Assembly: GCA_030345135.1 (NCBI GenBank)
Contig: CP128386.1
Span: 6,929,001-6,993,000, forward strand
Source of the DNA: Chitinophagaceae bacterium DXS
GTDB taxonomy: Bacteria > Bacteroidota > Bacteroidia > Chitinophagales > Chitinophagaceae
Length of the DNA stretch: 64,000 nucleotides
Direction of reading: 5' to 3'
Positions 52,601 to 60,134 of this stretch are shown one piece after another. The notes beneath the pieces are model-generated. The model was not told the origin of the DNA and ran no database searches. It saw only the letters and a list, made by a program, of their open reading frames with translations. Within the stretch, counting starts at the first letter, position 1; every line of letters starts with the position of its first letter. Made by a program: the position numbers and the translations under genes.

Positions 52601-53401
52601 ACTGATTCAATCATATTAAGAATTGCATCGAATGTAAAAGCACAGTTTACAACACCACCATCCGGTTGTGCGCCTTACGATGCAGTGTTCACCAACACGT
52701 CGCTCGCAGGCCAGCAATACCAATGGGACTTTGGCGACGGTACAACGTCTACGGAAGAAAGTCCAGTGCATACATATCCCAAGCCGGGTAATTATTCCAT
52801 TAAGCTGGTTGTGATAGATTCATCTACCTGTAACAAGATCGATTCGTTCAAGTACAATATTGTTGTGAGTCCGAAACCCACAGCAGCATTTACTTATACG
52901 CCAACACAGGCTGAACCGAATTCACCTTTTTACTTTAGCAACAATTCAATAAATGCAACCAATTATAAATGGTTGTTTGGAGATGGCGATAGTCTTGCTA
53001 CGGTAAAAACACAGCCGCCCGTTTCGCATATATTCAACAGCAGCGGGAATTTCAGGGTTACATTAATAGCCAGCAACCCATATAAATGTTACGATACGGC
53101 ATATCAAACGCTGCAGGCGCTGGTAATTCCGCTTGTGGATGTACCAAATGCGTTTACGCCTAATGGTGATGGCATTAATGACCAGGTGAAAGTTCGCGGT
53201 TATGGAATAGATAAAATGAGCTTTAAAGTATTTAACCGCTGGGGAACACTGATGTTCCAAAGCGCCAGCCAGGACCTGGGATGGGATGGCAAGTTCAAAG
53301 GACAACTGCAACAACAGGATGTATATACTTATGTGCTAGACGTCATATTCTTTGATGGAACGAAATATCAGAAGAAGGGAGATATAACTTTATTGAAATA
53401 A
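49688..53401 (+). CDS. Giant type IX (type B CTD) secreted protein with SBBP and PKD repeats, copy 1
   Basis: 1237 residues with a signal peptide (about 1-29, ...INKAKSQ). Domain order: DUF7948-type N-terminal domain (GIEFVENKGQWDKSIKFKGD), SBBP beta-propeller repeats (TYLGGNGNEQPHSMIVDNNG, TYFGGSGNDAAFVLAIDPLS and others, about 300-770), four PKD domains marked by WSFGDG, WDFGDG, WDFGDG and WLFGDG (about 800-1140), and a C-terminal CHU_C/type B sorting domain (VDVPNAFTPNGDGINDQVKV ... YVLDVIFFDGTKYQKKGDIT LLK). Type B domains direct export through the type IX system; such proteins act as surface adhesins or matrix proteins. The PorP/SprF gene 72 bases downstream is the expected partner. Its paralogue is at 54792. 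Confidence 0.92.
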   Translation: MIKLLELKHFTCIATILSLFAAINKAKSQGIEFVENKGQWDKSIKFKGDINNGAFYLTETGYRVVVSSQDDMLQASEFYHGRSGAGNADSSNIHFTTSARAITDNTGRPGNASSGIIRSHAYEVSFMNTGASARAKTGNAVTMVGEKAMTSVNNYFIGNDRSKWASNCKVYQAVTYKNIYPNIDVRYYVDNGSLKYDLIVNPGADVNNIALKFDGVDKLDVKNQNLVIKTSVGEIAELQPYTFQASVNGRAEVSSKYTVSNDNVVKFRIGAYDKTQPLVIDPTMVFSSFAGSRDDNWGYSATYDGAGNMYGGGIVFGPGFPVSNGAFQTKWGGGSDDDIFAAVDIGIIKLTPNGTQRLYATYLGGNGNEQPHSMIVDNNGDLIVAGRTTSSNFPTTQDKYGTGTPAQGTDIFITKFNSTGSAIIGSRLFGGTGLDGVNIAPKYASSPEGAFDTRRNYGDDSRSEVMIDGQNNIYLASCTQSKDFPTTSNAFQTKNAGGQDGVFIKTNSDLSTVLTSTYFGGSGNDAAFVLAIDPLSSNILVGGATRSTDFPGVGNGAVISKVNNGGECDGFVSLLSSSGSLIKTTYAGTGGHDLVYGVQYDKFGYPYIMGTTTGDWPTTSNVGYKDKGGKQFIAKLKKDLSGWEYSTTFGSGLDNPDISPVAFLVDRCENVYVSGWGGSANTAMKYKSAGTINLKITSDAIQRTTDGSDFYFFVLKKDATQQLYGSYFGQKGGFGEHVDGGTSRFDKQGVIYMAMCANCMKSGAFPTMPGNVWSPSNPAASGSKCNLAMVKIAFELAGVGTGVRSAIDGIIRDTAGCVPLTVDFKDTIAIAKQYIWSFGDGTKKDTTTIAQISHTYNQIGLYRVMLVAIDSSSCNVADTSYMNILVRKDRAILNTSYTKLLPCDSLKYEFENNSTAPPGMSFGSNSFIWDFGDGSPTITTGLGTVQHSYAAPGKYNILLKMVDTTFCNYPETDSIILRIASNVKAQFTTPPSGCAPYDAVFTNTSLAGQQYQWDFGDGTTSTEESPVHTYPKPGNYSIKLVVIDSSTCNKIDSFKYNIVVSPKPTAAFTYTPTQAEPNSPFYFSNNSINATNYKWLFGDGDSLATVKTQPPVSHIFNSSGNFRVTLIASNPYKCYDTAYQTLQALVIPLVDVPNAFTPNGDGINDQVKVRGYGIDKMSFKVFNRWGTLMFQSASQDLGWDGKFKGQLQQQDVYTYVLDVIFFDGTKYQKKGDITLLK

Positions 53402-53473
53402 CGGATGCTAATACCAGCATTTAAAAGCAGGGACATCAGCCAAAAAAGGAAGTTAGAAATGAGGAACCCATTT

Positions 53474-54502
53474 ATGAAAAAAGTATTGGATATTAAAATT
53501 GTTGCTACAATCATGGTGATCTTTTGCACTTTGGCCTCAAGTGCGCAGGATCTGCATTTTTCGCAATATTTCAATACACCGCTTCTCGTGAATCCTGCAA
53601 ATACAGGTTTTGCACCGGAATCTGACTGGCGTGTCGGAGCGAATTATCGTAACCAGTGGTCAAGCATACTTAACAACCCATACAAAACAATGAGTGCATG
53701 GGCAGACGCGCAGGCATTTGGCAATCGTCTTAGCAACGGATGGCTCGGTATTGGCGGCGCATTATTAAATGATGTTGCAGGAAGCGGCGGCCTGACATCT
53801 ACCCGCGCATATGGTAATATTGCCTATCACCAGCTTTTAGGAATAAACAGTTTGCTGAGCATGGGTTTTAGTGTGGGCTATGCGTCTAAACGTATTGACT
53901 TTACCAAACTTTCTTTTGATGACCAATGGAACGGGAAATTCTTTGACATAACAATACCTAACGGCGAACCATTTGCTTACAGCAGGGTATCTTACCTGGA
54001 TTTAGGTGTTGGTATGAATTACGCTTTTTTTCCCTCAGACAATACTTACCTGAATTTGGGAGTAAGCATATCGCACATTAATCAACCTAAAGAATCGTTT
54101 TTCTCTAATTCTTTGATAGATCAGCGGCTGGATGCACGATACAACGTTTTCCTGAATGGCATGTTTAAATTGAATGACCAATGGATCATCAATCCTAATG
54201 CATATATAAGCAAAATGGGCACAGCATGGGAAACGGTTGTAGGCCTTAATGCGAACTATAATTTAAGTGGCGATGGCTTTACGCAAATGATTGCAGGTTT
54301 ATACTACCGCTCGGGCGACGCATTTATTCCAATGATCGGCTATCAGCTTGACGATTTTAAACTTACTTTTAGCTACGACGCTACAACATCTTTCTTAAAA
54401 AACTACAATCAATCCAGGGGCGCATACGAAATATCGCTTGTCAAAACAGGGCTGTATAATAGTGGTGGCAAGAATGTAAAATGTCCTACTGTTAAATTTT
54501 AA
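53474..54502 (+). CDS. PorP/SprF-family type IX secretion membrane protein, copy 1
   Basis: 342 residues from the ATG at 53474 (MKKVLDIKIVATIMVIFCTL, signal ending SSAQ). I chose it because the paralogue at 58524 starts at the corresponding point after a similar GAGG stretch; ATGs at 53459 and 53405 are alternatives. Family features: DLHFSQYFNTPLLVNPANTG, FAPESDWRVGANYRNQWSSI, YKTMSAWADAQAF, LGIGGALLNDVAGSGGLTST, SYLDLGVGMNYAFFPSDNTY, and a barrel ending in GGKNVKCPTVKF. PorP/SprF proteins are outer-membrane barrels that work with particular type B cargo (SprF is needed for SprB secretion in Flavobacterium). Directly downstream of its likely cargo gene. Confidence 0.93.
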   Translation: MKKVLDIKIVATIMVIFCTLASSAQDLHFSQYFNTPLLVNPANTGFAPESDWRVGANYRNQWSSILNNPYKTMSAWADAQAFGNRLSNGWLGIGGALLNDVAGSGGLTSTRAYGNIAYHQLLGINSLLSMGFSVGYASKRIDFTKLSFDDQWNGKFFDITIPNGEPFAYSRVSYLDLGVGMNYAFFPSDNTYLNLGVSISHINQPKESFFSNSLIDQRLDARYNVFLNGMFKLNDQWIINPNAYISKMGTAWETVVGLNANYNLSGDGFTQMIAGLYYRSGDAFIPMIGYQLDDFKLTFSYDATTSFLKNYNQSRGAYEISLVKTGLYNSGGKNVKCPTVKF

Positions 54503-54791
54503 TTCGTTTAAAAAAATTTAATCGGAATAAATCTATCACTATTAATAAAGTCATCAATAATAATTAAATTGTGTAAGGAGCAACCAATCTGAAAATTTAG
54601 CGTATTCGTATCTTATGAACGGAGTGGCCTGCTGCAAAAAATCCTTCCTGCCAAAACCGCAGTCCCGTAACAGGTAACTTAATTTTTCTGCTTAGTTAAC
54701 TGACGATTTGCTACATACATAAACCTTTATCCATAAAACAATTTGTATCTGTAAAACGTTGTTTTATTGTGGACCTCTTAAAATAAAAGAT
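54503..54791. promoter_or_regulatory. Gap between the two type IX modules
   Basis: 289 AT-rich bases with no dispersed repeat and no terminator-like hairpin that I can see. Stop codons in all frames. Whether the second module has its own promoter or is reached by read-through cannot be decided by eye. Confidence 0.3.
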
Positions 54792-57700
54792 TTGAAACTT
54801 CTTACGCATATAGTAGTTTTCATTTCCCTGCTAACCTCTGCAAAGTCGATAGGTCAAAGTATAGAATTTGTCGAAAACAAAGGGCAATGGGACAAAAGCG
54901 TGAAGTATAAAGGCAATCTTAACGGAGGAGCATTTTACCTGACATCAACCGGCTATCGCGTCGTATTAACCAACCCGGACGATATGCGTAAGCTGGCAGA
55001 ATATTACCACGGAGGTTTTAGCTCCGATTCCTCTTTTCAAACAGCACGCGCATCAGCAGTCGCAAACAACAAACTTTCTTTACGGGCGCATGCATATGAA
55101 GTAAAGTTTGTGAATGCATCTCAAAATATTTTCTGCGAACCGGATAAGCCGCTCACCTCAGTAAATAATTATTTTATAGGAAACGATTCAACCAAATGGG
55201 CCAAAAATTGCAAGATTTACCAGGCAGTGACGTACCGGAATATTTATCCAAATGTTGATCTCCGTTATTACATGGATAATGATGCATTAAAATACGACCT
55301 GGTTGTTAACCCCGGCGGGGACATCAACAAGATCGCCTTACAATTTGACGGCGTTAACCGCATTGATATAAAAAATCAAAATCTCGTAGTGTCAACATCT
55401 GTCGGAGAAGTTGCGGAGTTAAAACCATATACTTACCAGTCATCCGTTAACGGAAGAGCGGAGATCAATTCAAAATATGTAATCATCAATAATAACACTG
55501 TAACATTCCGTATTGAAAACTACGACAGAACAAAACCGTTGATCATTGATCCTACACTTGTGTTCTCTACTTTTTCCGGTAGCCGCGATGATAACTGGGG
55601 TTACACTGCAACATATGATGGCGGCGGCAACTTCTACGGTGCTGGTATTGTATTTGGAACCGGCTGGCCCGTTAGCAACGGTTCTTTTGAAACGACATTT
55701 GGCGGAGGTGTTCAGGAAGACAATCTTGGTCCCTTAGATATTGGCATAATAAAATTGTCACCTAACGGAACGCAACGAGTATATGCCACTTATCTTGGAG
55801 GAGCCGGCAATGAACAACCGCACAGCCTGATAGTTGATAATAAAGGCGAGTTGGTTGCTGTAGGAAGAACTTCTTCAAAGGATTTTCCTACCTCTGTTGC
55901 CCTGTATGGCTCAGGCGGCGCTTCTGATATTTTCATTACGAAATTCACAGCCGATGGTGGATCCATTGTGGGTTCACGGTTATTTGGAGGATCAGGTCCT
56001 GACGGCGTAAATATCAGTCCTAAATATGCCGACGCTGTTAAAGGTGCCAGCAGCACAAGACGGAACTACGGTGATGATGCACGAAGTGAGGTGATTGTTG
56101 ACGCGCAAAACAACATCTACCTGGCAAGTTGTACGCAGTCAAAAGATTTTCCCATAACATCGAATGCTTTTCAAAAAACTTTTGGCGGTGGTATGCAGGA
56201 TGGCGTGTTTATAAAAACCAGCGCGGACCTGAGTACAGTTATTACAAGCACTTATTTTGGCGGATCTGATAACGACGCAGCCTTTGTGTTGGCGTTGAGT
56301 CCGATCACCAACAATATACTGGTAGGCGGTGCTACGGGAAGTTCAGACTTTCCCGGTGTAGGAAGTGTAGGTATTAATACTGCTTATCAGGGAGGAGAAT
56401 GTGATGGCTTTGTGTCTTTACTTTCCAACGACGGACATACATTGATACGAACTACATACGCTGGAACAGGCGGCAATGATCTTGTATACGGTGTGCAGTT
56501 TGATAAGTTTGGATATCCTTATATCATGGGGTCTACAACAGGCACCTGGCCGGTTGTAAATGCTGCATTTAGTCAGCCAAATGGCAGGCAGTTTATCTCC
56601 AAGCTAAAACAGGACCTGTCTGGCTTTGAATATTCAACCGTATTCGGCAAAGGACAGGCTGAACCGGATATATCCCCTGTTGCATTTTTAGTGGATAGGT
56701 GCGAGAATGTATATGTTTCCGGCTGGGGCGGATCAACTGATAAAAACATGGGCTATCCTACAGCATATACAAACGGATTGTCAATAACACCTGATGCTAT
56801 TCAAAAGACCACGGATGGAAGCGACTTCTATTTCTTTGTTCTGCAAAAAGATGCTGTAGCTCAGCTTTACGGTTCTTATTTTGGCCAACAAGGCGGCTTT
56901 GGAGATCACGTTGACGGTGGCACGAGCCGTTTTGACAAGCAAGGAGTTATTTATAACGCTATTTGCGCCAACTGTAATAAACAAGGTATTTTTCCCACCA
57001 TGCCAGGCAATGTATGGTCGCCGTCAAATCCTTCCAATAGCGGCGCCCGTTGTAATCTTGCAATGGTTAAAGTTGCATTTGAGCTCGCAGGCATAGCAAG
57101 CGGTATTCAATCAAGCATAGACGGCGTTCCAAGAGATACAGCCGGATGCGTTCCTCTTAAAGTTGATTTTAAAGATACGATTGGCATAGCCAAACAATAT
57201 ATATGGAACTTTGGCGATGGTTCTGCGAGTGTTACAACCACTACACCTCAAACAAGCCACACCTATCAAAAGCTTGGGTTGTTTAATGTAATGCTTATAG
57301 CGATTGATTCTTCGGCATGTAATATTGCAGATACATCATACCTGAATATTCTGGTCAGAAAAGACAGAGCCATAATATCCGCACAGGCTATTAAACTTCC
57401 ACCATGCGATTCACTAAGGTTTGAATTCCAGAACAACTCTACATCACCGGCAGGTGTGCCTTTCGACAATCATAGCTTTATCTGGGATTTTGGAGATGGT
57501 TCTCCTACGATTACAACCGGCACTCAGTCTGTGTTCCATAGTTATGCGTCACCGGGCAAGTACACCATTTCTCTTCAGATGATAGATACGGCTTTCTGTA
57601 ACTATCCGGAAACAGATTCTATTCCATTGCGTATCGCGGCAAATGTAAAAGCTCAGTTTGTTACACCGCCTTCCGGTTGTGCACCTTATGATGCTGTGTT

Positions 57701-58409
57701 TACCAATACATCAATGGCCGGACAGCAGTATTTATGGGACTTTGGTGATGGCGCTGTATCTACAGAAGAAGATCCGGTACATACTTACTTTAAGCCGGGA
57801 GAATACACCGTTAAGTTAAAGGTTACCGATTCATCAACCTGTAACATTGTAGACTCAACGCAATATCATATTATAGTTAGTCCGAAGCCAACAGCAATGT
57901 TTACTTATTCACCGCTGCAGCCACAGGCTAATACTCCTTTTGTATTTACGAATAGTTCAGAAAACGCAAACTCATATAAATGGTTATTTGGGGATGATGA
58001 TAGCCTGATCACAATTAAAAAAGACCCTTTATCATACGTATTCCCGCGCAGTGGAAACTTCAGGGTCATTTTAATTGCCATCAATCAATATGGCTGTGCC
58101 GATACTACTTCTGCCACATTACAAGCTATTGTTGAACCGCTTGTTGATGTGCCGAATGCATTTACACCAAACGGCGACGGATCCAACGATATAGTGAGAG
58201 TACGCGGTTACGGCATTGAAAAGATGAGCTGGAAAATATTTAACAGGTGGGGCACACTGGTCTTCCAAAGCGCAAGCTCCACAATTGGATGGGATGGCAA
58301 GTACAAAGGCCAGCTCCAACCACAGGATGTATACACTTATATACTGGATGTAATATTCTCCGACGGGACAAAAGCTCAAAAGCGGGGAGATATAACATTA
58401 TTAAGATAA
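54792..58409 (+). CDS. Giant type IX (type B CTD) secreted protein with SBBP and PKD repeats, copy 2
   Basis: 1205 residues from a TTG at 54792 (reads MKLLTHIVVFISLLTSAKSI, GQ); no ATG is available before the conserved IEFVENKGQWDKSVKYKG, and this TTG aligns with the paralogue's ATG. A TTG at 54759 is a second option. Same architecture as copy 1: DUF7948, SBBP repeats, four PKD domains (WNFGDG, WDFGDG, WDFGDG, WLFGDD) and CHU_C end (VDVPNAFTPNGDGSNDIVRV). The fourth PKD has WLFGDDD where copy 1 has WLFGDGD. Nearly collinear with copy 1, clearly a tandem duplication with divergence. Surface-exposed after type IX export. Confidence 0.9.
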   Translation: MKLLTHIVVFISLLTSAKSIGQSIEFVENKGQWDKSVKYKGNLNGGAFYLTSTGYRVVLTNPDDMRKLAEYYHGGFSSDSSFQTARASAVANNKLSLRAHAYEVKFVNASQNIFCEPDKPLTSVNNYFIGNDSTKWAKNCKIYQAVTYRNIYPNVDLRYYMDNDALKYDLVVNPGGDINKIALQFDGVNRIDIKNQNLVVSTSVGEVAELKPYTYQSSVNGRAEINSKYVIINNNTVTFRIENYDRTKPLIIDPTLVFSTFSGSRDDNWGYTATYDGGGNFYGAGIVFGTGWPVSNGSFETTFGGGVQEDNLGPLDIGIIKLSPNGTQRVYATYLGGAGNEQPHSLIVDNKGELVAVGRTSSKDFPTSVALYGSGGASDIFITKFTADGGSIVGSRLFGGSGPDGVNISPKYADAVKGASSTRRNYGDDARSEVIVDAQNNIYLASCTQSKDFPITSNAFQKTFGGGMQDGVFIKTSADLSTVITSTYFGGSDNDAAFVLALSPITNNILVGGATGSSDFPGVGSVGINTAYQGGECDGFVSLLSNDGHTLIRTTYAGTGGNDLVYGVQFDKFGYPYIMGSTTGTWPVVNAAFSQPNGRQFISKLKQDLSGFEYSTVFGKGQAEPDISPVAFLVDRCENVYVSGWGGSTDKNMGYPTAYTNGLSITPDAIQKTTDGSDFYFFVLQKDAVAQLYGSYFGQQGGFGDHVDGGTSRFDKQGVIYNAICANCNKQGIFPTMPGNVWSPSNPSNSGARCNLAMVKVAFELAGIASGIQSSIDGVPRDTAGCVPLKVDFKDTIGIAKQYIWNFGDGSASVTTTTPQTSHTYQKLGLFNVMLIAIDSSACNIADTSYLNILVRKDRAIISAQAIKLPPCDSLRFEFQNNSTSPAGVPFDNHSFIWDFGDGSPTITTGTQSVFHSYASPGKYTISLQMIDTAFCNYPETDSIPLRIAANVKAQFVTPPSGCAPYDAVFTNTSMAGQQYLWDFGDGAVSTEEDPVHTYFKPGEYTVKLKVTDSSTCNIVDSTQYHIIVSPKPTAMFTYSPLQPQANTPFVFTNSSENANSYKWLFGDDDSLITIKKDPLSYVFPRSGNFRVILIAINQYGCADTTSATLQAIVEPLVDVPNAFTPNGDGSNDIVRVRGYGIEKMSWKIFNRWGTLVFQSASSTIGWDGKYKGQLQPQDVYTYILDVIFSDGTKAQKRGDITLLR

Positions 58410-58523
58410 ACAACGGGGCCTGCATAAACGGACTTTCACCAAAAATGTCTGAATAATGCACGCCCGGCCAAACGACCAGGTAATTGACTGTTTGACCAAT
58501 TTAAAAAGAAAGAGGGAGGATTT

Positions 58524-59558
58524 ATGGAAAAGGTACATTATCTGAAACTCATTGTTTTTATAGCAACGATTGCAGCTTTTAACTACCATTCATTAAAGGC
58601 CCAGGATCTTCATTTTTCACAATACTACAATACACCATTGCTTGTTAATCCTGCCAACACGGGCTTTGCTCCTGCCGTGGACTGGAGGCTTGGCGTAAAT
58701 TACAGGAACCAGTGGGCCAGCATTCTTACAAACCCGTATAAAACCATGAGTGTTTGGGGCGACGCTCAACTTTTTTATAACAGGTTTGCCAACGGCTGGA
58801 TGGGCGTTGGTGGTGCTTTGTTAAGTGATCAGGCCGGAACCGGCGGATTAAAATCAACACGCGCGTACGGAAACATTGCGTATCACCAGCTGGTTGGTCT
58901 CAACAGCCTGTTAAGCCTGGGATTTAGCCTGGGTTATGCAACCAAAAGAGTTGATTTTACAAAGCTTACATTTGATGATCAGTGGAATGGAAAATTCTTT
59001 GATATTAACATTCCTAACGGAGAACCATTTGCGTACAGCAGCGTTGGCTATTTTGACCTTGGCGTGGGAATGAACTATGCGTACTTCCCCACTGACAATA
59101 CGTATTTGAATGTGGGAGTAAGCATTTCACATGTTAATCAGCCAAAAGAATCCTTTTTTGCCAATTCACTCACCGATCAGCGGTTGGATCAACGAATTAC
59201 ACTTTTCCTCAATGGCATGTTTAAATTAAATGATCAATGGATCATTAATCCCAACGCTTACATCAGTAAAATGGGCACAGCATGGGAAACTGTGATAGGC
59301 ATGAATGCTAATTATAACCTGAGCGGAGATGGCAATACGCAGATGATCGGTGGCCTTTACTATCGCGCTGGAGATGCATTTATTCCCATGGTGGGCTATG
59401 AATGGAGTGGATTCAGGCTTACCGTTAACTATGATGCAACTACTTCCTTCCTCAAGAATTACAACCAGTCACGCGGTGCTTACGAACTTTCAATTGTCAA
59501 GACAGGATTATATGATAAGGGCGGAAAGAATGTAAAATGCCCTACAGTGAGATTCTAA
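58524..59558 (+). CDS. PorP/SprF-family type IX secretion membrane protein, copy 2
   Basis: 344 residues from ATG at 58524, preceded by an unusually clear GAGGGAGGA ribosome-binding sequence. Signal peptide ends SLKAQ. Family motifs DLHFSQYYNTPLLVNPANTG, FAPAVDWRLGVNYRNQWASI, YFDLGVGMNYAYFPTDNTYL and end GGKNVKCPTVRF match copy 1 almost throughout, with most changes in loops (e.g. NRFANGWMGVGGALLSDQAG for NRLSNGWLGIGGALLNDVAG). It is 114 bases behind its cargo gene, so each duplicate keeps its own cargo-partner pair. R2/R1 repeats begin about 20 bases after the stop. Confidence 0.93.
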   Translation: MEKVHYLKLIVFIATIAAFNYHSLKAQDLHFSQYYNTPLLVNPANTGFAPAVDWRLGVNYRNQWASILTNPYKTMSVWGDAQLFYNRFANGWMGVGGALLSDQAGTGGLKSTRAYGNIAYHQLVGLNSLLSLGFSLGYATKRVDFTKLTFDDQWNGKFFDINIPNGEPFAYSSVGYFDLGVGMNYAYFPTDNTYLNVGVSISHVNQPKESFFANSLTDQRLDQRITLFLNGMFKLNDQWIINPNAYISKMGTAWETVIGMNANYNLSGDGNTQMIGGLYYRAGDAFIPMVGYEWSGFRLTVNYDATTSFLKNYNQSRGAYELSIVKTGLYDKGGKNVKCPTVRF

Positions 59559-59579
59559 AAGCTATGAGCTTTCATTTTA

Positions 59580-59885
59580 AACCATATAAGGCATATAAGA
59601 AAGTTGAAGGGATCGCATAAAACTTATATTCTCTTATATGCCTTCTATACAACTAGTGAATAGTGAATGGTCAATGGTGAAGGTCCGAGCTGGTTAAGTA
59701 AATATATTGTCGTTTAAGTGTTATTATTATCTTGAGTAAAAGCTCTTATTTGCTCTTATATGCCTTCTATACAACTAGTGAATAGTGAATGGTCAATGGT
59801 GAAGGTCCGAACTGGTTAAGTAAATATATTGTCGTTTAAGTGTTACTATTATCCTGGGCAAAAGCTCTTATTTGCTCTTATTTTT
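59580..59885 (-). repeat. Dispersed repeat family R2, two tandem inverted units
   Basis: GAATAGTGAATGGTCAATGG cores repeat with a 122-base period (CCTTCTATACAACTAGTGAA at 59641 and again at 59763), followed each time by GGTTAAGTAAATATATTGTC. In reverse complement these match the 34.2-34.5 kb array. The first 40 bases (AAACCATATAAGGCATATAA) are an R1 tail. Confidence 0.75.
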
Positions 59886-59888
59886 CTT

Positions 59889-60102
59889 AAATGGTTTAAA
59901 AAACTTCGCTTCGGTTCGCTTTAGGCTTTGGGCTTTAAGCTTTATCAGTTGTTTACAAAGAAACGTTGGCGCCCGACACCTTACTTATATGGTTTAAAAA
60001 ACTTCGCTTCGGTCAGCTTTAGGCTTTAGGCTTTGGGCTTTAAGCTTTATCAGTTGTTTACAAAGAAACGTTGGCGCCCGACACCTTACTTCTATGGTTC
60101 AA
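59889..60102 (-). repeat. Dispersed repeat family R1, two tandem inverted copies
   Basis: ATGGTT(T/C)AAAAAACTTCGC starts at 59891, 59989 and, as a shortened start, 60094, a period of 98-105 bases. Each copy continues CTTCGGT, GCTTTAGGCTTTGGGC, TTTATCAGTTGTTTAC and AACGTTGGCGCCCGACACC. Reverse complement of R1 at 1941-2074. The last copy ends 33 bases before the alkaline phosphatase stop. Confidence 0.75.
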
Positions 60103-60134
60103 AAAAAACTATATGTTTTGCCGTTCGCTAAGCG

